From NCBI GenBank assembly GCA_033725935.1, contig MU867130.1, positions 62,001 to 126,000 on the forward strand: a stretch of DNA of 64,000 bases, read 5' to 3'. A model generated the notes under the pieces. The model did not search any database. It was given only the letters and a program-made list of their open reading frames with translations, and was not told where the DNA came from. The translations under genes and the position numbers were made by a program. This document shows positions 49,727 to 61,747 of this stretch, piece after piece. The first letter of the stretch is position 1; the number at the start of each line of letters is the position of its first letter. The stretch is from Cladorrhinum sp. PSN259 (Eukaryota; Ascomycota; Sordariomycetes; Sordariales; Podosporaceae).

Positions 49727-50089
49727 ATGAGCAGGGATCTCGGTTACGGATGTACCAATAAAAATGAAGAGATTAAATTCAAGATCGAAATACATCTGGG
49801 TATTGTGTACAGAGGTACGGATGATACCGAAACATTACGCAACGAACGGCACATCTTCCAGGTTACCCTCGATCATTGGACGGGAGAGAGTTGCCGTCTC
49901 AAGGAAGTCAAGGGTCCAACCACAAAACCGTTGTCGAGCTACAAAATTCTCCCAAAAATTGATTCCGACGCCCATTTGTTTTCGCAAAACTCTCAGAACT
50001 CCTTCGAGTTGCCAATTCTAAGCGAAGTCGAGGAAATGTTTGCCTGTGCGGGCTACTACCGCACCCGCACGCGGCACACCGAATCCTGA
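49727..50089 (+). CDS. Hypothetical protein, 120 residues
   Basis: From the ATG at 49727 the frame reads MSRDLGYGCTNKNEEIKFKI and onward with even, hydrophilic composition (for example HWTGESCRLKEVKGPTTKPL) to a TGA at 50087. The same frame is open upstream to about 49592, so the start or an upstream exon is uncertain. No signal peptide, no domain recognised and no paralog in this window. It could be a decaying or lineage-specific gene. Confidence 0.35.
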   Translation: MSRDLGYGCTNKNEEIKFKIEIHLGIVYRGTDDTETLRNERHIFQVTLDHWTGESCRLKEVKGPTTKPLSSYKILPKIDSDAHLFSQNSQNSFELPILSEVEEMFACAGYYRTRTRHTES

Positions 50090-53000
50090 TGGGACAAGGT
50101 CTACATCTGCCTTTGTATGGCCGAATCGTGGGGATTCGATTACAGAGAGCAGTTTTACAACGGAGGTATTCCCTCCCCCTCGTGTTTTCCTGTATTAACG
50201 GAGCGTCGTCGCCCATAGAATTTTTTTATTAAAAACAAAACCGGTCCACGGCCCCGGAGTCAAGTGACAGACCTGAGCCGCACGCACGCTGAATGCGTGT
50301 CTGCCTCGCCCTGCAGGGTGGTATTAATTGGGAAAGCCTCAGAGTGGGAACAAAGAAAAGAAAACTCTGCCATGGCCGGCATTTGGGTCAAGTCTCTCCG
50401 AAGGAGGAGTTGCAAGGTCCCATCTGCAAACCCTACTTGGCAAGCGATCACGACTGTTGGCTGCGCAAGATGATTGGCACACATTTCGACATTCGGTAGG
50501 ATGTGAAACTGCGTGTGCATCGGCCCATTTCACCTCTTCACTTTGCTCACACGACACGGCGCAGGGGAAAATTGTCTCGATGCTCTGCGTGTTCCATTTG
50601 TCAAGTTTTGTAAAGATCAGCATCACTGCTAGTGCGGTCCTGCAATGGTACGATGCTTAGCATACCCAGCGGCCGCCCGGCTTCTGCAGTCATCTCGAAG
50701 GCTTGCGGTTACCTAGGTAGTCTGTTTCATGATAACGGACGACACCAATCGACCAGCAGACGATCCGCAGTTCCCGACAGATGACCTCAAACCTCGGGGT
50801 TGGAGAGTGTTTCAAACAGCGACCCAATAGCATCCCAACTTCTCTGGGTCAAATGAGCAGATGATTTTCTCTGGGTGCAATTGGAACTGCGGTTTATCTA
50901 GGAATACGAAGTTTCATATTTGAGTGCCCGGAGACAGAATGAGCATGATGTCATTTGGAGTCAACCTCACAATCAGGGCTTCAGGGGGGAACGACTCACA
51001 GGGCTGGACAGATCACAGGGATCATGGGTTCTAGGCTTTAGTGGACCGCAACCAAGCCGATCCACCTGCCAACCCACGCAGCTGGAATTGAGTGATCTCC
51101 AGCTGTTCCCGTCAGTCAACCTGCATGTCCTTGCGTGTATTGTGAAATTTCTGCAAGAGCTCGTGTTTCTGTTTTCTGCATCTGCTGCTGACGAATTCAT
51201 CCCGTTTCGGAGACAGCTGCCTCACCGGCTTTTGGATGGACCGCACCAGGCAGGAACACGGGGCCGGGCGGTCCTCTAAAGCCGAATCCAGAATCCCCCA
51301 TCTGGACTTCACAATGTGATTTCCAGGTGACAGCGGAGCGACAGGGCCGTCGCCGGCCGGGACTCGAATTTCATCTTTTCCTCGTAAGGCATTGCGCAAG
51401 CGGTTGCCGGAAATCGGCCAAGATCTATCAAAGCAGGGATACACCCTGGAACGCTCAAAGATTGAGCAAACCCGGCCACCTTCCACTGCTCAGGGGGCCC
51501 TGGCAGCGATCAACGCGCAAGACAACATCAACAGCCGACCTGCGGCCGACAAGCACACTGTCCTAGTGTACATACGCAAGCCACGAAACAAAGAAATTTT
51601 GAGGATGCTGCGCGTCCTGCAGCCTTCATGCACCATGCTGCACTCCCTCGGCATCGTCCTCAATTTTGGTTGCGCGGCAGTAACAAAATTAGGATGACAA
51701 TGACGATGGAGGATATTTGGCAATCCGATACACTATATCATCAGAGCCGGGCAACGGAACTAACGACCTAAAAAGCGTCAAACCACCGCCGAGTCCACAA
51801 AATAAAGAATAAGCAGCGTTGCGGGGACGGAAGACGAGCTACAATAGGAACACAAGCCGAGGCAGTTTGGATGCTGACAGTCCCGAGCTCCCGAGGTGCA
51901 GATGTAACGCAAAGCCCAGAAGAGAATTCGCCACCAATCCGCCAAGAACCAACAACCCAACCCCACAAAAAGCGTCATGGGGAACGATACGGATTTTGCA
52001 GCGGTATCAAGTACTTTTGTTTAACGAAGTATGGTCTCCTCAAGGCAGAAAACGCCGTGCGGATACCAGATCTCCATCGTGGGACGAAGACGCAAGGTAC
52101 CGATACCAGATATCCAATGAAAGGGACTTGAGTCCTGCAGGACTGCCTGGCTCTTCAGTCCTAAACGGTGAGGCACGGCGGTCTCAAAGGGGAATTTGGA
52201 TATTCGATCTGAGAGAAAATTTGATCCCAGCTTCAGGGGTGATTATGGGTTAATTCCCATCTTTTTCAGTCAACCTCTGGTGAGGTAACGTATTGTACGG
52301 GATTGTATTGAAGGTTTCACCAGATTGTTATGATTGCCGCGTTATCTACCCCAGCTTTGAGTAACTTAGCTGAAAGGATCCCACGCCTCAGAAAACGGAA
52401 ACTAAACTGTCTCTACTGCCCCAACAAATCAACATACCGCCCAAAACCCAGGGCGGCGGAAACGAAACCACCTCCAGGTTTTCCCCAACGTGAATCCACT
52501 CTCGCCATTAAAATTACCGAGAAAACGCAGCGAACACAGAGCAGCCTGGTCGAATGAACCAAAGTGAAACGAGGCGATTTTCCTGAGCATCATCCTCAAC
52601 AATTTTATTTCCGCCTCGATGCCTCAGCCAACATTCATCTTCTAGAAACCGTCCTCACACATTCACGGGATTATCAATAAGTGGAATTGATGACGTTGCG
52701 CGGCCCAATTGCGTCTGACTTGTCATGCAAAGAAAGCTGAATGTATGTACAGTACAATGGAGCCATGTTAGGGGGGATCTGCGGTACTGTGCAGATCGAG
52801 TTTACAAAGGAAGCACCTGAGACACTCTGCAACTATCCATATCTAGCTAGCGAACAATAATTTCCCTTTTCCTTCACGGCTGCATGCGTGTTCGCGATGA
52901 TACATTGTGTCACCGGGGCATGTACCTCGATCCAGCAGGACATGTGCCGCCTCATGGCCACGTCTGTTCTCCCGAATCTCCGGTGATGTGCTTGTGCGCC

Positions 53001-54522
53001 CAAAGAACACTGAATGATAATGAGTGGCGAGGTGGTTTGCAGGCGTGCAACTTGCCCAAACTCGGCCGGTTGCGCCGCCGAGTCAGCGGACCCTTGAACC
53101 AAAACCGTTGAGGCGGCGTGGCTGCATGAAACAGTTCTGCACAGATAGCTGCATCTGCAAAACCCCAACCCAGCTTGGCCAGTGAGACAGCACCGTGACG
53201 TGGGACCAAGACAGAGGCAATACCAGAGCTTCGGGCTCGTTGACCAAACTCGGATGGTGGCCGATGTACTTTATCTGTGTCCACTTCATGAAGCTTAGGA
53301 AGAGCAATGCTTCCCGCTCCGCCTCTTGTATTCACACATCCCGACACAACACAAGATCTGCCCACTGGTTCACCTAGTTGGTACTGTGTTCTGTGCATCG
53401 GCGCAATGATGCATGGCAGTATCAGAGCCAACAGACCATTTAGGCACCGAGCCGCTCAGAAATACATGGCTCACACCACCCACACCGGACGGATACAGCA
53501 GCCTGCATCAGCGCCCAACAGTTTCGGAAAATAACATCATCATACACAGGTCTCGGCCAAACGCATACAACTTCCCTGCACAAAGTCCAAAACAAAATAT
53601 CGTTGAGCCGAATCCAGGTAGCTTGTTCGGCAACAACGGCAACAACAGCACCAACAAATAACAACAGCAAACATCATACAAAAAACAAAAAAAGCCTTGC
53701 GATGCAGGAAAAAGGAGATCGAAGGCATTGCACCCATTTCGGCCGGCCGGCGTTTTGTGAACTCGGCGAGACTTGAACCAACAATCGCTGCCGGGCCCAA
53801 TCCCCGCCCCGCCTCGCCCGCGGTCCGAATACGACAACCTCGCCGCGGGCTGACACCTGTGCATGTTAGCATCTTGGTTCACAGACTTTACTCAGTTCGG
53901 GAGAATCTCAGCCTCGCGCATTAGCTGTCGTCTTCCAAACAGTCCGAGGAATGTGTGGTTCGATGCGAGGTATGCACGTGTCCGAGGGGTCGGAATAGAC
54001 CATGACGACTCGGTCCGGTTGATATGCTCCTGCCACTTACATACTCATAACGCGCTAGCACACGGTCTCGTGGCAAGACGAAATGTGATACTATTCCAAC
54101 GGGGCGGCCGCCAAGTACAGGATAGCACTTGAAGTCCGAGCCGTACACGCTAAAGTCCGAGGGATGCACGTGCCGATCGATCGTGGCATCATGTACGTAC
54201 ATACCATCAGTCCTGCGCCTTGAGCGCTGCGATACCGAGAACTAGTATTTGACGATGACTCTTTTTGGATATTTTTTACATCACTTCTACATCATGTCTG
54301 TGTAGGCGAATTTTAGTCAGACTGCAAGTCCGAGGTTTAGTCCGAGGCCGGTATATTCAGTCTCATTTCAACCTCAACATCACACACACTGCATGCAATG
54401 CACGCTCTTTTCGCCGTGCCCCTTTGTTTAACAACTAGAGATAAAAAATAAAATGAGCGAGGAAATACCGTGAATTACGAGCTGGATGAAGTTTAAAGAT
54501 TAGATGGTCACAGAAAAAATAA
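50090..54522. other. Gene-poor spacer
   Basis: About 4.4 kb without a convincing gene. A stretch near 51350-51697 (plus strand, LRKRLPEIGQDLSKQGYTLE) has some protein-like composition but no ATG start or context. The octamer AGTCCGAG recurs between 53940 and 54350 (see findings). No transposase, reverse transcriptase or terminal repeats were recognised. Confidence 0.4.
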
Positions 54523-54613
54523 AGGTCTTGCCCGGAATCGAACCGGGGTTGCCGGAAGATTTTCTGACAAAGTCAATCAGAATCCGGAGTGATAACCGCT
54601 ACACTACAAAACC
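54523..54613 (-). tRNA. tRNA-Gln(CUG) with a 19-nt intron
   Basis: The acceptor arms GGTTTTG (5') and CAAGACC (3') pair with one G-T wobble. The D-arm region TAGTGTAGCGGTTATCACT and T-arm CCCCGGTTCGAATCCGGGG-like pairing are typical of nuclear tRNAs. The anticodon stem CCGGA/TCCGG encloses the loop TTCTGAT, giving anticodon CTG, which reads the glutamine codon CAG. The loop is split after position 37 by an intron at 54558-54576. The intron contains CAG, which can pair with the anticodon in the precursor as usual for tRNA introns. Mature length is about 72 nt before CCA addition. Confidence 0.93.
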
Positions 54614-54914
54614 GTGAAGTGGAATTTGGAACGTAATGTGCCGAAACAAATGCAAGCTCAAGTAGTTAACAAAACAAAGGACCGTCCCGCCTCGTTCGAA
54701 TGATGAAAGATCTGTTTCAAGACAAAAGATTAATAATGTGCGAATGATAAAAGTAATCAATTGCATTATTGTTAATTTAGAAGAACCACACACGCGGACT
54801 TGGAAATAACTTGTGACATTTGCTCTCAACAGCCGCATTTTGTTAGTGTAGTCCCAAGTGATTGCCAAGACCGCGCGAGAACTTGACTTTCATTCAAGGA
54901 GGTACATGGAGGAC

Positions 54915-55050
54915 ATGGGTATGGATTCGAAGACAGCCATGGGTATGGATTCGAAGACAGCCATGGGTATGGATTCGAAGACAGCCATGGGTATGGATCG
55001 AAGACAGCCATGGGTATCGAAGCCAGACATGGGTATCATGGGTATGAAGC
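54915..55050. repeat. Minisatellite with 24-bp unit
   Basis: Three perfect 24-bp units starting at 54915, 54939 and 54963 (ATGGGTATGGATTCGAAGAC plus four bases), then a 23-bp unit and two shortened, degenerate units. Because 24 is a multiple of three, all frames stay open through the perfect part. The plus frame would read MGMDSKTA repeats, but there is no sign of a surrounding gene. Confidence 0.9.
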
Positions 55051-56910
55051 TTATTTCTCACCCCAAATCCCGAAAATTCGAGCGGGTTTTTTTTTTCGGA
55101 CTTGGGTTTGGCGCAACGTTGAAGCTTGGGGTTGAAGGGGTGTTTTTCTTTTTTTCTTTTTTTTTTGAGTAAGCCGGGCACGCCGGTAGCACCAACAGAA
55201 CCTACCTGGTCTACTAACCCTTGGTTGTACCTCCACTAGGTTGCGTGGGTAATGTGTTGAGAAGCTGTTCAGCTGTTCAGCTGTGTTTAAACCCCGCCAA
55301 AACCATTGGATCTCAGGCGACGCGCTGCGATTTTCCCTGAAGATGCAAGAGGCGGACAGGTGGGTCCCCACCAAGCAAGGCATGTCAACGGCCTTTAATT
55401 TTGGAATGGGCGATCGCGATCTGATCGTGACCGCTATTCCTGAGATGGACCGTTGTTTTCTTTCCCCCCCCCCCCCCCCCCCGGAATGATGCGCCTGTCA
55501 TCCTGGGGAGAAAAAAAAATGTTGCCCGAATAGGCATTTCTGGGACCGCAAAGGGCAGGATCAGATCTTGACCTTTTCTTTTTATCTTTTTTTTTAGGGG
55601 TGCAAATTAATTGTTTGGCGCGGAAAGTTATTCCTGGCTCTCTTACGAACAAGTAATTTTTGTTTTCGATTAGTTTATTTTTTCAACGGTTTTGTTCTGA
55701 AATTTATGATTTTGGAGTTTGGGACAGAAGGACAGTTTTTTTTTTCTTTTTCGACAAGGCTCGGGCCGTTGTTGGTAGACTATTCATGTTTTAGACTGTC
55801 CTTTTTTCTTTCTTTCTTTTTTTTTTTTGTGGGGGGGGGGGGGGGGTTGGTTATTGACAGGGTTCACGGAACACGCAGGCAACGGAACACCATCATTTTA
55901 GACAGATGTGCTGATGTTGCAGGTTGGAAAACAATCTCAGTCTGCCATCAAAATCTAGACACAAAGCGCACTCAGAAAGGGCACAGGGGAAATGTGACAT
56001 GCAAAAACCAGGGGTCAAGCAGCCGACAAAGGGCCAGGCGGAGCCGACAGCAAACCTCAAAGTAACAACAACAGAAACCCCAGTGAGGGGGATGAGATGA
56101 GATGTCATGGGCTTCGTCAACCCCCAGGGGGGTTGTCGCCCATTGTCGGTGGCCGTCGGGTAATTGCGCATCTGAACAACCCTTTGGCGACAAAAACGGG
56201 AATTCCAAGGTTCGAGGAGAGCCCGGGATGCAGACTGGGCGAGAGCCAAGCGGGCCAGACCCTTCTAGATCGTCAGTTGCCGGGGCCCGGGTGCAGGTAC
56301 CAAGTACCCCAGTACCCTGACGTGCCTGATAAAGAAACACGAAACATGCCCTAATCGACCGATGGGTCCCTCATGGGGTGTAAATGACCAAGGGTCGGGT
56401 GGGGTGACCAAGTACATAGTATGTATACATATCGTCTGGAATATGACGTACCCACCAGGCCCTGGGGCAGACCCTGGGGCAGACGCAGCCGGGGAATCGT
56501 CCGCGGCTCAGCGCGGGAGTCACTGGCTTGTCGAAACAATGCGACGGGGGAAACCCAAGGAGACCTGCAGCCATGCTTGTTGAGGTGTGTGGAGTTGCAG
56601 TTCTGGGACCACCACTCTCCTGGGCTTTCAACAGCCGTTCGGAGATTTTCCCGCCAAATGCTGGTCCCATGTATGCGCCTCGCAAATACCTACACGCAAA
56701 GATTTCGTTCGAACCCTCGACTCCAACACTCCCTTTTCACCATGGTATAAATATCAGATCAAACCACCACTATCTCAGGAGTTTTGACTCGATGTGTTTT
56801 TCGTTTTCGGTTCCATCAGCAGAAATCACCCGCTTTGTTTTTAGACAAAGCCTTTTAGCGTACAACCTGCCTTTCGCCAGTGCATATCTTTACACAACTT
56901 AAGCACCATC
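55051..56910. other. Gene-poor spacer with long homopolymers
   Basis: T-runs near 55088, 55152 and 55738, a C-run of about 17-18 near 55466-55482 and a G-run near 55830-55846. No gene supported. Confidence 0.45.
56746..56753 (+). promoter_or_regulatory. TATA box upstream of small paralog D
   Basis: TATAAATA lies 165 bases before the ATG at 56911. Confidence 0.4.
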
Positions 56911-57294
56911 ATGTCTCCCTCCCCTTGCCAGCAAGTTACGCCCTTCTTCTCCCAAGTCCCCTCGCATTGCAAGGCTTTACAGTCAAGGCCTTGAATCTGT
57001 ATATATTGGCGCTATAACTTAGTTTGCATCAGGTCCTGTCCCTTCGAAACATCCAATTCCTCCAAGCGCACGGGCCACACCTCTTCCACAGCAAGTGGTC
57101 AACATCAAAACCAGCATCCATTGCGCTCTTTCATTCACCAAAACGCAGCGGAAGATGCAACCTTGTATACTCGCATTCCCACACTACCGGCCGATCCCAG
57201 TGACAACTCGCGCGTTGCAGCCTATGAAGCCAGAGCCCAAAATGTCGTCGACCAGTTCAATGCATCCTTCAACAGCAATAACACTCAACAGTGA
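56911..57294 (+). CDS. Small paralog family, copy D (unknown function), GC-AG intron
   Basis: Two exons, 56911-56930 and 57033-57294, 93 residues. As in copy A the first exon is exactly 20 nt (MSPSPC plus two bases) and joins in phase 2, but the donor is GCAAGT, a GC-type donor; the acceptor is GCATCAG after a 102-nt intron. The protein is Ser/Thr/Gln/His-rich at first, then follows copy A closely: HPLRSFIHQNAAEDATLYTR, LPADPSDNSRVAA and YEARAQNVVDQFNASF at residues 71-86, ending SNNTQQ (copy A ends NNDTQT). Without the GC donor the frame would not open from the ATG, so the comparison with copy A decides the model. No signal peptide. Function unknown. Confidence 0.68.
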
Positions 57295-57666
57295 TCGGCT
57301 CGCCTCGGCGTCCATATTGGAAACATGCCATCACTTATCGATAACGAAATGCCGGCACATGCCATCATCGCGGTCGCTCGGTCCCCGGCAGGCAAATGCT
57401 GCGGGCCGCGCTCAGCAGGACAAGCATCCTGGTCGACTGCGAATCTCAGATCTCGGATCATCCACACCACTCCTGCCAAGATCCACCCGTCAAGTTGACA
57501 GCTGTCACCGCACGTCATGGATGTTCGACCGAATCGGAGATTTCCGTCATGTGCGAGATCTCGCAGTGCCACCTCGAGTCCACTAAATCTCTTTTCTTTG
57601 ACACTCCCATGTGTTTTCTCTTCGTCTTGAATATTCTAGGGGGGTTTTTTTTTTTGGGGGGGGGGG

Positions 57667-57848
57667 GGGGGGTTTGTATGGGCATTCTTTTTGCAGTTAT
57701 TTTTTGTGTATTTTAGTTTATTTAAAATGGCCGGGGTGGGTNNNNNNNNNNGCCCCCGCCGCGCGCCGCCGGCCGGGGGGTTTCTCTGCTCATTCTTCTT
57801 GCAGTTAGTTCTTGGATATTGTACGATATTGAACATGGACGGGATGGG
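57667..57848. repeat. Degenerate direct repeat flanking the assembly gap
   Basis: About 75 bases at 57667-57741 resemble 57775-57848: both begin with a G-run and TTT, contain TTGCAGTTA and end in a GGG(A/G)TGGGT-like string next to or beyond the gap. By eye roughly three quarters of positions agree. Confidence 0.75.
57742..57751. other. Assembly gap (10 N)
   Basis: Ten undetermined bases, followed by very GC-rich sequence (57752-57780). Confidence 1.
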
Positions 57849-58956
57849 TTTTTATATACGACGATGATGATTAAGAGTTTGAGGTTGGGATAAGCATTAC
57901 GCAGCAATAAAAACACTTTCAACACTTTTTTTCTTTTTTCTCGGCATCCCCAAACCTAACTCGCGCCGTTTTACCAAGTTTGGTTCAGAAACATTATTTT
58001 TAGCATATTTCACTGCCATGTTATTTTTATTTTATTTTTTTGATCAAAGTGGAACTTGGGAAAGTGAGGTTCAAGTCTCGGGGTGTTTTAGTGGTAATGT
58101 TCCCTCCCACACCACCCAGTAGGTACCCCGGTTGACGAGTCGCTCCTCACAACGTTTTGGGTTCGCTGCAGATTTACCCTGCTGAGGTGTCTCGTTTCTT
58201 TTTGTCCGAAATATCCGTTGTGTCATTTTTTATCTTGCTATTATTTCCTCGGGTTACTTGATAAGGGCATCCATCTTACCGCTTTTCCAAGTCCGGTTGG
58301 GCTACCCCGCGAGATCAGGCACACCAAGCATGGCAGCCGCAGTGGGTGGCAAACAAGGCACTTGAATGAGACATTCTCTTCAAGAGCAGTTTCGGAAATT
58401 ACGATCCAGATTGCCACCATTTCATTTGGCCTGAAACTTCCCGTTGCTATCTCACCGCTTCTCTGGCCATGCCGGTTCGCCGTCCTCGCCATCTTCACAG
58501 TGGATCGGCCCACCTGCAACACACTCTTAGGGTTGGGGCGCAATCATCAGAGACAAGCGAGTGCTGAGCATGCCATCGTTAACGAACTGAGAAATAGGAA
58601 GCACACATTTCTAGCAGCGGTCAAACACGGTGGATTCAACTCAAACTCGCCACCACAATGCATTCAAAGGCTGGCTCTCAAACCTGGCGCACAGCAGTGC
58701 ATTCATCGAGCACTATCCACCCATCCCCGACGAGCAAATCACCGATACCCCTTGTCCTATTCTTCACACGTCGCTTGGAGGTGTTGACCCTCCGCTACAG
58801 TATTCATTAGGGGGGTCCAGAAAGCGGAAGATAAGGGTCGCGGGTGCTGTGCACTGCCAACCTCGATGAATTTACACTCATTCACGACCAGGCCAACAAT
58901 TGCCCACTCGAATGGAGTAACCAATTCGACCTGAAGCACTATCCTTGTATGACGAT

Positions 58957-59190
58957 ATGAATTCTCAAACAAAATTCAACCACGAGAAGCGCCGTACCCT
59001 CAACGGATATCGTCCCGCATCGATTCTTCCAAGACAAGATCACCCACCGAGCGAATGGAAAGGGGAGGAGAAGTCGTGGCTTGATGGATCCTATGCTGAG
59101 CAGTGAGTTTTCCTCCAGCCATCCCCATGTTGCTTCATCGTTTGCCTTGCACAATGGTCTCGTTTTAGAATATTCGTCGAATACCTGGTA
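58957..59190 (+). CDS. Possible small two-exon gene, unidentified
   Basis: Exon 58957-59102 starts MNSQTKFNHEKRRTLNGYRP, continues with hydrophilic sequence (SEWKGEEKSWLDGSYAE) and stops at a GTGAGT donor in phase 2. A 66-nt intron ending CGTTTTAG leads to a short last exon, 59169-59190, ending SSNTW. Total 55 residues. The same frame is protein-like upstream of the ATG up to a TAA, so it may be the tail of a larger or broken gene. It lacks the paralog family motif. Confidence 0.28.
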
Positions 59191-60299
59191 ACCAGGCTCC
59201 AAATCCGGGATTGACCACAGATAGTGAAAGCTAAATCCAACGGCGACTCGAATGAGAACAGGGGTTACATGATCGGGCACCTTTGGCTGGAATGGTTGGG
59301 TTGCGACAGAGTGGTTTCTCTTCGCAGTCACTCTCCCCCTCTCGCCGGTGAGGCCTAAGATGATGTGTGATGACGACCTCGTCCGTGATGTGATCCCATG
59401 GTCTCCGAGCCTAGGGGGATCCAGCCACGGCAAGCTCGGATAATATATCGACAGTGTCTCCAGAGAGAAATGAGGGTTACAGCTCATACATTTCAGCAAA
59501 AGCATCTGGATTGGTGTCGCCGCATTGACTGATGACCGCTGGATACTTGAGACTTCAAGGTCTCGGCCATCACCGTTTTGACACAGCCGTCGCAACCGTG
59601 ACACACAGCAGTAATCAACATACGTACAAAGGAAGTAGTATATCAATTGCTGAAAAAAATAAATCCACTACTTTTGCGGGCTTCCTGGCATTCGCCAAGT
59701 AAGCCGAATCTCCCAAATACGTAATATAAAATCCATCCCAGGTTAGACCCCCTGAACACCCTACTCACTTTGGGCCGCAGGCGCAGACGCAGACGCAGCC
59801 AAACTGGCTGGCTCTTCTGCGCCCACCTGATACCGGCTACGTGCCCTTATTTCCACCACCCCTTCCGCATCTGGAAACCCTTCTTGTAATATTGCGAGGG
59901 GTGCTAACAGTGCCCATATTCGCCACAGTGACCGGGTTTATTGTAAGCAGTTGAATTGCAGCCGTAATTAAGGTCGGTGGCGATGTTGTTGGTATTGGGG
60001 TGGGAGATGGGAAGAAAGAGAGTTCTGTAATTGGAAGGTCGGAAAAGTAGGTGCGCCGGCCGTACAGTTTGGAAGGAAGGTCTGGCAATAAAAGGCGTAT
60101 GGTAAGCGTCCCGGAACTTTTCCCAGGTTAGCGAAAATCACAGCGCGTCTCTCAAGATGATTTTTTTGCCGGGATTTAACGTACCAGAATAGGGTGTTTG
60201 AACATACCGATAATGCCTAGTATGGTGAAGATGGCCCATTCAATATCGCCGTCATCTGGTGAGAGCCTTTCCGCGTCTTGGAGCATCAACTGCCATGAT

Positions 60300-60760
60300 A
60301 CAAAGTTGTCGCAGATCGATCATCGGACTGATTAAAGGGGGTTGCAAATAACGATGTGCAGTTGCATGAAGATGTCTCGCATGGCAAGCTTTTTGTGGTA
60401 TAAAGATTCGTAAACACGCTGCGTGCCGCGCGACTGAGAACTGGGGGATGTAATCTTCCCAGCGCTCCTCCGGGAATCGAGATTGAGTCTTTCGCCCGGT
60501 AAACCGTCATTCTGCCGGGTCATTCTGCTGGATCATGTTGCAGGTTCTGATGGAACGTGCGATACTGTCGTCGTTGGTCGGAGGATCAAGTACCAACTGC
60601 GATGGTACTGGGTCGTGGTGTTGCATATCGATCATTGGACCGACAGGGAGAGGTGGCAAAACTTCGATGAGCAGTTCTGTGAAGATGTCCCGAATTCGCA
60701 AGGCTTGTGTAGTCCAACGGTTCGTACTTGAAACATGCTGCGCGCCCGCTCTTGTGATAA
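60300..60760. repeat. Degenerate direct repeat, two units of about 130 bp
   Basis: The unit near 60306-60430 resembles the unit near 60620-60750. Shared strings are ATCGATCAT(C/T)GGAC, GAAGATGTC(T/C)CG, GCAAG and GCTGCG at the end. On the minus strand the units read LAMRDIFMQLHIVI and LRIRDIFTELLIEV, suggesting a duplicated, decayed coding piece. The first unit has stops soon after. Confidence 0.55.
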
Positions 60761-61747
60761 TGGGCGGGGTTCTGGTTGCTAGATCAGCTCCAACGTCTCC
60801 TCTGCTCGACTGGTGGCGGAGGACGTGGTGGGGAGCGACGGCAATTGATTATCGTACTGGTTTGGAGCCTTGGACCAGCTTCTGAGGCCTGCCACCGCTA
60901 CCGGTGAAAACAAAATCCATCTTGGTTAAACAATATCGCACTCTATGGCGAGCAAGTGGTGCCAGATTAGTTAGTTGATGGTCATGACGCGAGAATGAGA
61001 ATAAATTGGAAGGAAAAAGTTTTTGTGTTGGACATCATCCGTAACGAGGGAGAGGCTTTGGGAGCAATGAGCTTTTTTTTTGGGGGGGCGAATAAACAGG
61101 GGGCCAGTGTTGAGAGAGTAAAGAGAAGGAAACCATGGAAAAAAAAAAGAATGAGCGGGGAGGCACCGTGTGAGTGTGAGTGGAGGAGATGCGACTGAGC
61201 CGCACTGGGACTCTCCTCAGGTTCGCGAACCACATTCACGCGGCTTAACCAGAGAACAAGGCAACCATGCCAGCAAGTACCTAAGTACCTACATGGGCAA
61301 TGGGAAATCCCACTACGGTATAACTTTGCAGATGATTCAGTTGGGGTTTTTGCCACCGTTTTTGCTGTTCACAGCAGTCTCCCCATTTTCAACCATCATT
61401 CCCAAGAAACTTTGAAACTACATCAAAATCTGTCCACGCAAGGTTGTTCTTCAGACACCACAGTGTTGATAGACTCCCTATATTATGTTATAATCCCCAC
61501 GGAAACAAAATGAACAACTCCAAGTTTCTCGCGGTTCATCGTCGACCTCACATCCCTATCATTCACCGAGCACGTGCTCCCTCATTCTGTTCCCGACATC
61601 GTCACCGCCACCGTCCACCACCATTAGTATCGCTGCCCTTCAATAGTCAACCTCCGAAGTTGCACATTCTGATTGTGCTTGTTTTTGTCGTGTCCATAAG
61701 CGGAAAGACATAAAAGAAGGTTAGGGGTTTAGAATATCATCAACACC

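Larger units (their letters stand above)
57295..61747. other. Gene-poor spacer containing the N gap
   Basis: Holds the 10-N gap, a G-run near 57655-57672, a candidate small gene at 58957-59190 and a degenerate direct repeat at about 60300-60760. Coding-like patches in differing frames occur between 58550 and 58960 but cannot be assembled into a gene. Confidence 0.4.

Noticed and set aside
53740..53850. tRNA-like signals on the minus strand (GGTTCAAGTC box, GGCGAG/CTCGCC complement)
   Set aside because: The T-stem does not pair, the D-arm is poor and no anticodon arm can be folded.
58939..59646. 235-codon minus-strand frame
   Set aside because: Composition not protein-like overall and it overlaps a better plus-strand candidate; no domain.
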